64,000 bases of DNA from the NCBI RefSeq assembly GCF_019925205.1, contig NC_083566.1:34913558-34977557 (forward strand), in the 5' to 3' direction. The notes under the pieces are model-generated. The model saw only the letters and a list, made by a program, of their open reading frames with translations, was not told the DNA's origin and ran no database searches. Source of the stretch: Metopolophium dirhodum (Eukaryota > Arthropoda > Insecta > Hemiptera > Aphididae). The position numbers were made by a program, and so were the translations under genes. Shown in pieces: positions 1-13,130 of the stretch. Position 1 is the stretch's first letter; every line of letters begins with the position of its first letter.

Positions 1-927
1 AATAATAATAATAATAATAATAATGTTATAAGCCGCGCGGCACGGTGGTTCAGTGGGCGGGGGAGCGCGCGGTGAAATTATTAGAAGCACCAGTCTGTCT
101 GGTACATTCCTACCGCCAACGACCGCCAATAGCCGGGCCGCCCCGCCGGTACCGGCCCGAAAGCATTCCACGAGACGGTCGACGACGCGGCTCGTCGTCC
201 CGGCCCGATATACCTATGTGTAATATATAATAATAGTAAGTTTACTATAATAATAATAATATACACGTCTATATTATTATTATTATTAATGCGGCGATGA
301 TACGACCCGCAGTTACAGAGAGATAGACAGAGACCCGCGGCCGGCTGGCGGTAACCGCGGTGACGGGGGGGCAACAGAGACGGAAGATCGACGAGGAGGC
401 TCTTTCGTCCAAACGAGCTCGGGATATTTATGATTGCGTACACCGAAACATCATTATTATTATTATAATTCGGAAAACGGAGTGAGTGCGTGCGAGGGAC
501 AGAGAGGAGGAGATAATTTGAGAGAAACGACGACTTATAATAAGTTATAACAGGGCGGCAGCACGATGATATTATTACAATATTATATATTTTACAAGCG
601 CGCGACCGATGCGTAAAACAATAATAACGACGACGACTACGACGACGACGACGATAATAATAATGGTGTGTATAGCGCGCGCGCGTGTGTGTGTGGTCGA
701 GTATATTATATATATATGTTTTTTATTGACGTGTATATATGTTTGTTTTAAAAAATCGTATATAACACAGCGCGTAGAGTGGTCCAGTGGGTGGTCCAGC
801 GCAGGCGCGCGCGCGTGTGTGTGTTTTTCTCTTGTCTTACGTGTTCTTCTACTTCTTCTCCGTCTTCATTTACGTTTTCTTCTTCTCGTCCTTTTCCGTC
901 TCTTCCTCCTCATCCTCCTCATCCTCC

Positions 928-960
<33 letters not shown>

Positions 961-2110
961 GTGTTCTCCGTTCTTCGCGTCGTCGTTTCCGCTGCACAAA
1001 CGACGACGACTCGTTATCCGAACGAAGTGCGTTGTCGATAGACGTCAGCTGCAGATAGATGGTATAATATCTTCTACTATTTAGATACACGTCATATTAT
1101 ACATTATACATACATAATGTTATGCCCAAGCACACGCAAGCCGACCGGGGGCGGCGGAGAGACTCGTCGGAAAAACGTCGTAACGGATCCGCCGCCGCGC
1201 AGACTCACGCGCGGACCGCCCTTTGATGTGTCTGCGACTGCGTGTGCGTGTGTGTGCGGTAACCGCTAATAATACGAGTAAGCCACCTGCGCCCGCCTGT
1301 CTCATTCTGCCGCCGCCGCCGCGTCACGAATATATTATATTATTATAATTATTATTATTCATCTCTCTATAATATACAGCCTGGTATAATTGATTATCGT
1401 TATTATTATTATTATTATGTGTGTATAACCGCCGTTGTATTATACTGCGCCAGTGAATATATAATACACCTAATAATATGTAATGTTATAATATACAGGT
1501 ATACCTATATGTATACGAGCCGTCTCGGTAAATAATATATATAGGTATATATTGTACATGTGGCGACGGGGAGAGGTCAACGGTTATATTATCATTATTA
1601 TATATAGGTAGGTACGGAGAACAAAAAAAAAAAAAAAATAAAATAAAAAATACGGCGATTATCCTCTGCTGGTCGGTTTCCCCTCGGCCCGGACCGCGTG
1701 CCGTGGATCCACTTAACCCGTTCTCGACCCCTCGCTCTTTTCAGACCGTCGTCTTCGTCGCGGTCATTGAGTAAAACAAACAAAACTACACAGACAACAT
1801 GTCGTCGTTGCCGTCGTCTGCTCGAGCGCGCGCGCGCCGCTCGTTACCACCCTCGAGACCAATTTCGTTACCCGCGTAATACATTATACGCATACCATAC
1901 AATATATTATAATATACACGTATTATGTTTAGATACACGCAGATCGTTGTCTACACCGTCGATCGTTTACTTGTTCGATATATATAGTAATGGTGTTGTA
2001 ATTACAGTCAACAGTGGCTATATAGTGGGCATTAACCGTTTATTAAGTCGAATTAAAGCTAAAAAGTTAAATTTTATTAATCTTTTTAACTTAACTAGCT
2101 GGTTATTTTT
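1..2110. other. GC-richer island with triplet repeats, no gene recognised
   Basis: This stretch alternates AT-rich DNA with GC-rich blocks at about 40-210, 300-520, 1,130-1,320 and 1,680-1,870. It holds an (AAT)8 run at 1-24, a CT-rich pyrimidine tract at about 816-930 that leads into about ten TCG units at 931-960, and several short ATT runs. Open frames here are low-complexity Ser, Arg or Thr runs from the repeats and do not look like proteins. A promoter or 5' untranslated region of a gene beyond the left edge would fit the base composition, but no splice-site-bounded coding exon supports it. Confidence 0.5.
816..960. repeat. Pyrimidine tract and (TCG)n microsatellite
   Basis: A C/T-only-leaning tract is followed by about ten uninterrupted TCG units at 931-960. 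The three forward frames give poly-Ser, poly-Arg or poly-Val, which explains the spurious reading frames here. Confidence 0.85.
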
Positions 2111-4580
2111 TTAATTAGCCCAAACACTCGACTGGTTGAAGAATCCATATAGTAACAACAACTTAGCTCTTACAGTTCATTTGAAATTTTATGACATTAA
2201 TAATATACCTATATATACTCAGATTTATCCATAAGCAATACCTATATAACTAGTTAAAACGAATTAATTAATTATTTTTAAATTTAATCACGATGTATAT
2301 GTACACAGAGTGTAACTGCAACAGAAACGTCAGACCAATAGAAATAGAAATTTAAAGTAGTTAAACGTATGACAAAAATTATAGAAAATATATGGATAGT
2401 AAATAATTTAAGAAACAAACCGTCAGGAAATTCTCAAAAAGAATATTTTTAAAAAAGTTATTACGTTTCAATTGAATAAATTAATTTACTCAGAAAAAAT
2501 ATTGGTATTTTAAAAAATTGTAAAAATAACTACTTGGCTTACATACCTAATGTCTTACTATCGAAATGTATCTAAAAATTAAATTTATACAAATTGATTA
2601 TTTTGAAATTTTTTTTTTTAAATATTGATTAGATCAAAAGTTATTTCATTATTGTCAAGTCTTTCTGTTACTTTATGTATAATGAATATGAATTATAAAC
2701 ATTTTAAATAGAAATAAACAAATAGGTATAATATTGTATTCCTTCATTTAATAACTTAGTTGACACAAACGTGTAATATTGCATAAACCATTATGTTTCA
2801 ATAAGAGCAAAATATAGTATACTAGGGATAATATGTGTTTTTAACCAGTATTTTGTTAATATATTTAAGACAATTGAATTTTGCGCAAACACTAATTTGT
2901 GTGTGACCAAATAGTTGTAGTAATACATAACATTAATTAACTTTTTTTAACCGAGTTAGTCAATATTTTTCTTCGTATTAACTTTCAGAGATATATTGTT
3001 TATTGACTATAAACTTACAACTTATATAACGTCTTAACATGGACTTAACTTAACTGACTGAAGTGATTTTTTTTCGTTAAATTACCCACATTTGATTACA
3101 GTGTCAATATATACATAATAGTTGATAAATAAGCGTGTGTCGTCTTTGTATATTATATGGTGTATGTGCGTATGCATAGAAAACCAAGCAATTAATATAA
3201 GGATTTTGGCGTCTTACCCCGCAGTATACTTTATATTACTATACACAGGGCAGGGAGTTTAATGGTATATTAATCGGCCATTATAATATATTATATGCTC
3301 TTAAAACCCATAATAATACATGACTATAATATATAATAAATAATAAATAAGTTATTATGCGCATTGCATATTATATTATGCGATCACGGTCTGCAGTTAA
3401 TTCTTTTTCTACGACGAAAACTGACGACACGCTATAATTTTTATTTATCTTCCGCATAGTATGGATTCGTATTCCTGAACGTAAAACGAGTTACGAATTC
3501 GACAATATCGAATAATGATTACTTTTCGACTAGTTTACGAGGCCGATTTTAATTGCCTTTAAAAATAGTTAAATATTTTTACTTTGACCTTTTGGTCATT
3601 CCAGTACATTTATTCTTAATAAACATATTGAAACCAACTAATTTTTTTTACGACTTGTCATAAAATCATTCGTATTCACTATTTATAATAGACTTTACAG
3701 TCTAGTAAAGTAAATCACTAGGATAGTAGGATGGCAATATTATACCATAATATATAAATAATGTTCTATTTTTCCGAACAAGCGTCAAAACCGTTTACTT
3801 AACATAATTAATAATTATATTATACCTACTAACATTATACATTATACTAATCAAAGGTATACGACTTTTTATAAACTAGATATTATACAGATAATATGTA
3901 TAAGAGTAAATATCGTGTACATTGCTTGGAGTAAGTTTTCTTTATTTTATAACAAATATATTATATATGTATTATGCTAATTAGGTAAGCAACTAATAAA
4001 CACAATTAAAAATACAATAATATTGTGTAGGTAAATATTTATATTTAATTTCATTATTAAAAAAAACACGATAGTATTATTGTGTAGGTACTTGTATAAG
4101 ACGTGTATTACCTCATATTAATTTTGCATCGACTACATTTTATTTTTTACTATAAATTTAATTAAAAATGATTTATAAGTTAAATTATAACACCTACCTC
4201 GATTGTGGATTGAAGTAAAATATAATAATAAATAATCGTCTGATTCATAATTATAGTTGGAATTCGGTAACGGTTTTTTTTTTTTTTTCACGAGAGAATT
4301 ATTGTTTTCTTGGGAATAATATAGAATCAGACAACCAATTATTTCTCATAATATATAATACGACGTAAATATAACGAGGAAATCGCATACATTTTTTCTT
4401 TGCCATAACTCAAAAAAAAAAAAAAAACTATATGAAACAACAGCATTTCGATTTATCCTCTTGGCATCGTTTTTCTCGACTAATGTTGAAAACACTAATG
4501 TCAGCAAGCAATAAATTAAAATCATATTAAGTCACATTAGCCATAACCCTTTCCGTTTAGCCATGACAAGTGAATGAACA

Positions 4581-4611
<31 letters not shown>

Positions 4612-7600
4612 CCACACACCACACGCACACATGCGGGCACGTATATGTCTTGTTGAGTAGCGCCCAAATGGCTAGCTGGTTTGTTCAGTAATGTTGTTTT
4701 AATATACTCGGCTGGGCTCCAAGAAGTCTCGTAGACAGCAAACCGGTAGTTATAACTTTGAAATACAAATTAAACATTTATCAATATTTTTATTTGATAT
4801 TTATTCATTAAAGCGTATTCGTACAATTGCCTATACATATTGTGTGCAATGTGCATATTGTATATATCGTAACCCATGTATGTTACGGCTCCACACAATG
4901 CAGTGACTTAATAAGACTTATATCACTCGGGTGATATTGGCTGGAAATTGTGGACGATTTTATAATAATATAATATGCTACTATATGCTACGGCTAGAAA
5001 CTAGGTAAGACAAGACAGGTATAGACACCATATCAAAATATCATAGTTTATAATATCGGGTGCTCGGGTCTTGATTTTAGACCATCATAATATCTCATTT
5101 ACATAAAATTTTATACATACATAACACGCCTATATTATGGTTATATAGTGTTTGTTTCAGAGTCACGCGGTGTATATAGGTACCTACTTACGGATCCTAT
5201 AACGGAGCTGGGGCATTCACGCGATCACGCCCCGAATGCGCTTTGATTTCATCCATACCTACTATAGGTATGCTATAGGTACCTACATTCTCTACAACCG
5301 ATTCACTTATTATAATAATATATACTTCAACAATTCATTATAGCTAGGTACAGAGGTACAATATGTATATTAAATAGTAGGAATCCAGACGATTTCAAAC
5401 TATAGTAGGTACTTAGTATTATTGAAACTATTATAGGTTTGGATATTATTTAATATTGAATATTTAAATATATTATACATTAATTATGTTAGGTATATAT
5501 AGGTACGTTTATTTATTACAAAAATAGAATAGAACTGCACAAATAGAAATTTACTTAAACCTATTATATAGGTATGAATATATTAGTGACCGTCTATAAA
5601 ATGTAAAATATCTCTAGATTTTTTTCATTAGAAATAGCGAGGTCACTCGGCTGCATTGTTAAATAATTTAACATTTTTATCAAATTGTATACATTTTTTA
5701 AGTTTATTTATTATAATATGTTGGTAATGCATTATATGCATTCGTGCTAAAATTGCTATTTGTAAGATTTACAATTAATATGACATAAAACGTATAATTT
5801 GTAATAACCACCTAAGTATTAGATAGAACTTTTAACTCATTACTATTGTTGTATTATAATTTATAAGACGTAAGCTTCAAGTTATAAGTAGTTATTAATT
5901 AAAATAATAATGCTATTTTTTGTCTATAAATTAATAAATTATATCTAAAACCATATTATATTATAATTGAATTGTTCATTTTGTTTTTTGTCCGTCAATA
6001 TGTAGGTACATTATTGCGTACGAAATATCAACAAAAATAAATTGCATCTGTTCTTCTATAATATTCTAAAGGGTCTTAATTAAGGTTTTTTTTTTAATGG
6101 AGAAAGGATATTTATTACCCTTATAATATGTTGAATGAGCTTCTATGATAATTTTAGTAATTTAATTATAGTGTCATTGTTGTAAAATGTCCATTCAATT
6201 TTATTCATACTGAATGTCAAGTGTTCTATAAAAACAACTTTATAAAATCTATACTTTCACTAACCAAATAGTTAATATTAAAAATAAATATCTTAATTAA
6301 GTACAGTGTTGGTATATTTTAATGTTAAAATATTTAATATATTTCATATTTAAAATATATTATTTTATTAATAATTACCATATTTTAAGAAGTATCCAAA
6401 TCTAAATCAAAATTTTAACTAGTAGTTTTAAGATCTAATATCTGTAATATTGGATCTAGTATATACGATATAGGTACTTAGACAAATTTTACGGATTATT
6501 AAAAATAAATTCGATAAATGATATCTTTAGGAAAAGTATAAAAATACAGTTGTAAATATAATATACCTATTGCCCTATTGGTAATAGATATAATTACTTT
6601 TGTAGTTTTTTTTTTTAAATTTATATCTATCTTTTTAATTTATATTATAATAAAACCCTGCAGTTTATTAAATTTATATAAAATTTATCCTGATCCCATT
6701 TTGCTTAGTCATATGTATAATTTTATTAACGGTATTCTGATGACCATTATTCATTATCTCTTACTAACTTATAAGTTATAATATAAACTTATTACATTTC
6801 ATCAACTTATTAATTACAATATATAATTTTGTCTAAGTAAAAAAATGATAGATGTTTTTCAAACAAAATATATAAAATTATTAGTATTTTGCTAGAATAA
6901 ATGTATAAAGTTTCAAGTCATTAACTTTAACGGCTCCTGAACAATTTCAAAACGATGCAAGAATTTCATTTGTAATGCTATAAAAATGTTAATTCAGCAT
7001 TTTCATCATATTATTTAAAACTGAATATCTGCATAATATGTTGTTTATAGTAGTTATACAAATACAATATTTGGCATCATTTTTTATTAATTATTATTAT
7101 ATTAGACATGAAGTCAGGTGTACTATAAATTGGCAATTACGTCATATGGTTTATTATCACTCTACTAAAAAGATTAAAGATAATGGAAATTCAAATGTTG
7201 TAGCTAAAATGTTATAACAATTTCTATTTAAAAAAGAAAAAATGTCATGTGGGTAATTTATAAATATTTATCCATTGCTTTTAAATCTCGTAGTTAAAGT
7301 AATCACATAAATAAAGTCTATATCACGTATTCCATGTATTATTATAATTTATATACTTAATTATATTATATTATCATGATAAATGATGAAGAATATTTTC
7401 TGAAATAATGTAAAAAAGTTAGGTAGGATCCTTAATTATTTTCTTTCTTTCTTTCTTTGTTAATTCCTAATTATTCAACATTAGTCGAATGCTCAAATTA
7501 TCAAATTCAATTAAACAAATATTATATACTATATTTAAGTATATAGGTACATTCATAAGAAATATAATATTGTTTAATTATTATTATTTTGTAAACATAT

Positions 7601-8200
7601 AATATTAATATTATATTATACATAATACGCATACTCAATATTATTTTATTTTGAAACAAATAATGTATTACTTTCTTGAGCAATCATGTTCTCAAATTAA
7701 AACTGCACTTCATCAAAAATTACTTTATAATAAGTAATAACAGACAATAAATGTTACCTAATAACATGCAATATATATATTTGTTTTTAAAATAAAAATG
7801 TGTTGAGTAAAATTATACTGCGTTATTTTCTGCTGTATCTCTTAAATCAATTGAATCAATGTCTTAAATAATATAGGTTTTATATTTAAATTTTACAAAT
7901 AGCTTTATGCACTCGTTCTTCAAAAATGTTTATACTAAAAATTATCGTTTTACCTACTCGTTCATGTTTAGCAGCCCAACTTGGGTCTTAAGTGGAAATA
8001 TAAATAAAAACAACAAATTGGCGTTATTGAATGGACCACCAAAGCAGTAGAGTTATATAGGGGTATTATACGACGAAAAAGTAATTAAAGTAGGTAGTGG
8101 GAGTATTTTTGCCAAAAACTATATATCATCAAACCGCCCCGAGGACATATCTAACGTGTCTTTTAATGCTCCGAAAAATAATCGAATAATACTTTTTTTC
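2111..8200. other. AT-rich intergenic DNA, nothing recognised
   Basis: Long AT-rich sequence with homopolymer runs (for example T at about 4,270-4,290), a CA microsatellite at 4,590-4,611 and numerous TAGGTA/TACCTA motifs. No reading frame with plausible protein composition and splice sites was seen on either strand. Confidence 0.5.
4590..4611. repeat. (CA)n microsatellite
   Basis: About ten CA units, followed by further imperfect CA-rich sequence to about 4,630. Confidence 0.9.
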
Positions 8201-8720
8201 TCTTCCATACGAAGGTTATAATTACGTACGGGATGACATCAAGAGACGTTCATTTTTGTTGTATTCCATATGAAAAAAATATCATTAGCGGTCGACAAGA
8301 AAAAAATAAAATAAAATATATAGGTAGGTACATATATATATATATATATATATATTTATTATATACAAAACCCATCTGCGGCGGTGAGAACGATTTTTCG
8401 AGTCTTGTACAAATGCAATAATTTTCGACATCCGGCTGACGGAAGAAGCGTATATAACTCTAATAATAATAATTATTGTTACGAGGAGGACGATTACAAA
8501 GAGGCCTGTCCAATTAGCGTCTACGTTCCGAGGATACGACCGATAATATCGTCCGAGGGTCGACAGTTTCAGCTGCATTCCACAGACATTAACATCTTTC
8601 GACCTGACGTTTCAATACTAATTATCATACTAATAAAATAGCATTATAAAAACGGAGGAGAAAATACCAATAGAGAGGTTGGTACAACCCATACGCAGTT
8701 GACGATGGACATCACTATAG
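8201..8720. other. GC-richer island, possible regulatory DNA
   Basis: A block of more balanced base composition with an (AT)n run at 8,332-8,356. Reading frames of 60-97 codons overlap on both strands at 8,285-8,641, but none has recognisable homology or clean splice boundaries. It resembles the other islands in the left half of the window and could be a cis-regulatory element. That role is inferred from composition only. Confidence 0.3.
8332..8356. repeat. (AT)n microsatellite
   Basis: About twelve uninterrupted TA units, next to TAGGTAGGTA sequence. Confidence 0.9.
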
Positions 8721-11089
8721 TCACTACTACGTCGTTAAACGATCGCAATAATTGTATGTATGTATTAATGTATTATTTAAGAATATTTCTAATTTATGTA
8801 ACATTTATATATTGTCGCTGTTATTAATCAAATGTTCGAATGATAAATGTCTAGACCGTGGTTAGGTGAATAACCGTGGTTCGGGTGATCAGGTGCACTT
8901 TTCATAATTTTTACAAAAAATCTTTCTGGTTTTTTTTTTACTTTGTATATTATGACTAATTAAATATTAAATGTATAATTTTAAATATTAGCGATTTATT
9001 ATTATTGTTATTATGGTCATTAAATATGAATGTATTAACAGATTATTCGTATATTATTAACTATTATATTATTATAGGTAATAGGTAAATCCGGTATCGA
9101 GTTAAATGAGTAGGTACTTAATGACTATACTATACTAGATGCGGTAGGTAATGACGTAATGGACTATATCTATATGACGTAATTATAAACATTATTTAAA
9201 TGTCCAGTTTTACGATCAGATAATTTCGTAATCCAGTACAAAGTTACAAATGTTGTTACAATTCTCCGTTTATTCTTTTTATTAATTACGACTGTAATAA
9301 TATGTTGAAAAATAAAAATTCCGTTCCGCATATTATGCTAATCCATTAGCGGGTATCAAGAATATTTTAGATTTGTATGTTTCAACTCAAAACTTTATAA
9401 TTTTATAATTATAATTATTATATTGATAATATTCTTATAAGAAGAGAACACTATTTTAAATACTTGACAGGATGTTTTAATATTTAAAACCAATAATAAA
9501 TTATTGTATACAATTAACGATTCTGAGTAGAAATCGCTTTACTAAAAAATGTATCAAGATTTTGTTGAAATCGACTGTAATATTGTTTTTGGACATTTTG
9601 TTAACCAACAACCGTGTGAACAAAAAGAAATAATTATAAATCCAATAGTCCTCTTCTCTCCGTATAATCATAAACTAATTTAGTAAATAATATCATTTAT
9701 GACACATAATTATTAGAATATATTTTAGGAATCCAGATTCAATTTAAATTTAACTTGGATACAAAAAAATGATACGGATAAAAATTAGTTCTATATTTTT
9801 TTTTGAAAAAATAGGTATACTTATATAAATTAACAGTAAATAATAAACAATTAATTATATGTATATTTTAAAAAAATACCCAAGTCTACAGAAAATCATA
9901 AACGATAAATTATATTTTATGTTTTATATAAAAAAAAAAATAAAACATTACAGTCGAGTCGGTTAAATAAGTACATCTGAATAATTTTTTTGTTATGTGT
10001 ACGAAATGTTAATACGAGATGTTTTGGGTTCTACGGTTCATTAAATTATCTGGGGTTGAACAACAGTGCGGAAAGTGTTTGTGATTTTTCACTAGGGGGA
10101 ATCCGTATATATCGTTTTTGATGTGGCACGTTCCAGTCATATTTTTATTAGCACTAAGTTAACAATGTAAATCGAGATTTCATATTCAGTTCCTTAGGTC
10201 TACGCTATATAGTATCATATTTTTATGGGTTACTGATATTTTTCTTATAAAACTATAACCTACGTGAAACCATTTCAATGCCTATTTCATGAAACAGTAT
10301 ATCCAAACCCCATCGAAGGTTCTGAATCTTGTATTTAGGTAGACTTCTGAGGGGAAAAATCATAAGACTACGTTACCAGGTGACAGGCGAGGCCTTAATA
10401 AGGATAATCATAGACAATATTATAATTCTTTATGAAATTTAAAACGTAGAAAATGAATTTAAAAAATGACATATTTTAAACATTTATGATAACTCTTAAG
10501 GGGTTTATTCGATTACTAGGTAGCTAATTATTTTGTTTATTAATGACAATAACTAGGTATATGCTAACTGCCAAGTATTTACTAATTTACCGTAGGTATG
10601 CCTATTATTTATAGCAACTTTATTAGTATCATAATTTTGGTTTTAACTTTTAACTATAATAGGTACCTACGCAAATAATGGAATTATTGTTTGAGTTCTA
10701 CCTAAAGAATACATTTAATTTAATATAAAATAAACATAAAAAAATTTAGGCTACGCATAAAAATTAGTATTAGGTGATCACAAATCTGTGAAATCTGCTT
10801 GAAATTAAATAACAAGTGTCTAGTATCGTATTGTTCTGGGAGCATGTACCTACCTATAACATACGGTCATATTTAACCCAATATTATACAAACACTCATA
10901 AATTATAAGTTATAGTCACATGTATATGGATACAACGATATCAATAAATACATAATATGTTTTAAATAGGTAGGTAAAAGTAACCTAAGAACTTTTAAAA
11001 AAAAATATTCAGAAATGTGTCCAACGTGTTCGAATATTTAAAAACATTTAAACACAACATTATATTCGTGGGTTAAATATTGAAGAAAA
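8721..11089. other. AT-rich intergenic DNA, nothing recognised
   Basis: Mostly AT-rich. At about 9,520-9,620 there is a short stretch beginning CGATTCTGAGTAGAAATCG that resembles the GATTCTGAGCGGAGCG edge of the dispersed repeat at 15.6 kb and may be a decayed relative. No gene is supported. Confidence 0.45.
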
Positions 11090-12110
11090 AAATGCAGCCG
11101 AGGTCGGCCTGCTCGTGCAGACAGTGCAACGCTGCACAGTATTATTGTTATTGCAGCGAGTTAAAGACGTATATTGTGTATAGTGCCGAACGAGCGGTCA
11201 TCATTTTGTCCGAGTTTAGAGTATAAAAATAAAAACGACTATTAAAATAATAATGTTATATCCCAACGGATCGTTCCCCGAGGGCTGTACTCGAAAACGT
11301 TCGGTTACGAATATAATATATATTTATATACCATCTCCGTTTGGCATCTCAACAGCAACCATACATACACATAATATTATATATGTGTATAAATATATAC
11401 CCGATGAAGACATAAACTATACATGGAATTAATTGCACGTAATAAATTGTCAACGTCATCGCCTCCCCCCCACCACCACACCACCACCCAGCCGCCACGC
11501 CGGTTGGGTCGTATTATATATTATTTTATTCCGCGCGTTCATCCCCTATCGTTGGCGAGCAAGCGCATCGCTATTCTTTCCGCGGCCGTTTGCGCTGTGT
11601 TTATTGTAGGGAAGCAATCACATTAGTGCCCTCTTGGAAACGGCAGCGTTGGCCGTTTAAAATTCAAAAATTTTCTTTATTAGATTTAGCCGGCATAAAT
11701 ATTATTACGATGATAAATCGGCAAGTCGTATATATATATATAACGTCGAAAACGCTTTTACACTGCAGCACACCCACACACTCTTCGTACGTAAGTAGAA
11801 ATGGGGTGGACGTGCCGGTGCACACCCCAATGGTGTAAATGAAACTGTAAAAATTACGCCGAACAACATACTATAATAGTGGTCGGTGGGAGGGTACGGG
11901 GGACGGACAAGATAGTCGAACCGGATAAAACGGCATTAACGGTCGAAATTATATACGTCGCGCGACTACGATGTTATACATAAAGTCGACTATAAGCATG
12001 ATATATATTATATATATTATTTACAGCCACATAGGTATGTAAGTACATAACAAGCATTCCAAATAACAAACTGTATCCGCGAGACACGTACGCATTATAT
12101 GTAATTCATT

Positions 12111-12138
12111 ACACACACACACACATATATATATATAT
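12111..12138. repeat. (AC)n(AT)n compound microsatellite
   Basis: About seven AC units pass directly into about seven AT units. Confidence 0.9.
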
Positions 12139-12299
12139 TATACATATGTTATATATAGGTACCTATTCGGTGGGATTAATAATAATAATAATTCGATCGT
12201 CTTTTCATTTCATACCTATTGTTATATTATGAAGATGAAAAAAAAAAAAAACTAATAATAATAGTTCAAAATCGAACCAAAACTATGTATGGTAGGCGT

Positions 12300-12302
<3 letters not shown>

Positions 12303-12331
<29 letters not shown>
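12303..12331. repeat. (TA)n microsatellite
   Basis: About fourteen uninterrupted TA units. Confidence 0.9.
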
Positions 12332-12335
<4 letters not shown>

Positions 12336-12578
12336 GAACACCCCCCCATTTGTGTTTATTATAATAATGCACACACGTCGTATATTGATATTAAGTGCGG
12401 GATTTCGACGGTGTGATTTGCCCGCGCTTCAGCGGTGTGCCCTGTCATTAAGATGAACCCGGCACGCAGGGTGAAGTGCCGCTGCCGTCGCACCTGTATA
12501 CACCTATAAGGTTGCATTGTTACGCATCATGGTGGGATGTGATTCCCGTGAAAGAAGTGCGCGGGCACAAAGTATAAT

Positions 12579-12592
12579 GTGTGTGTGTGTGT

Positions 12593-12658
<66 letters not shown>
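12579..12658. repeat. (GT)n microsatellite, about 80 bp
   Basis: The longest simple repeat in the window. It is mainly GT units, interrupted twice by AT, with one GC near the end. A minus-strand frame across it is a His-Thr run and is not a protein. Confidence 0.95.
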
Positions 12659-13130
12659 AATAATAGAATGAAACAAATAAAAAAATAAAATCCAAATGAA
12701 CCTCAATAAGGAACCTGAGGGTGAATACAGGGAATATAGTTACATACTATACGCGCGTACGTACATATTATTATTATCATGTATATATAAGACCGGTGAA
12801 CGAGAAATAGAGGATATGGACTATAATTTTGGAACGTTACAAGACACTGCCCGAAAATCATCGTGTGCCGCTGTCGTTATATATATTATATTGGCCGAGA
12901 GCGAGGGTGGAAACTATTCGTTTGGAACTCGGCCCCGCGCGCGAGAGGGTCGCGCGGAAAAAGGGGTTCAAAAAAAAAAAAAAAAATAACAAATAAAAGG
13001 AACCTTCTAATGACGGTTTCAGTGTTATTGCCAAACAACCCCTAAGCCACTGCCACCGCGGCGGCCGTCGCGCCCTATACGGTCGTCGCTTTGCGAGCAC
13101 ACAATGTAACTAGATTAAAGTGATGCTACT

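Larger units (their letters stand above)
11090..13130. other. GC-richer island with several microsatellites
   Basis: Balanced-composition blocks at about 11,090-11,340, 11,450-11,990, 12,400-12,560 and 12,880-13,110 are separated by dinucleotide runs. Frames such as 11,423-11,626 (+) and 12,858-13,100 (-) lack recognisable domains and are bounded by no obvious splice sites. The block could be regulatory or an untranslated exon, but the sequence does not settle it. Confidence 0.35.

Noticed and set aside
609..1090. Several overlapping frames up to 149 codons
   Set aside because: They are translations of pyrimidine and TCG repeats (poly-Ser/Arg/Val/Thr) with no protein features.
8384..8641. 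85-codon plus-strand frame in the 8.4-kb island
   Set aside because: Competing frames exist on the other strand, there is no recognised domain, and no clear acceptor or start context.
12504..12695. Minus-strand frame with a long His-Thr run
   Set aside because: It is the translation of a GT microsatellite.
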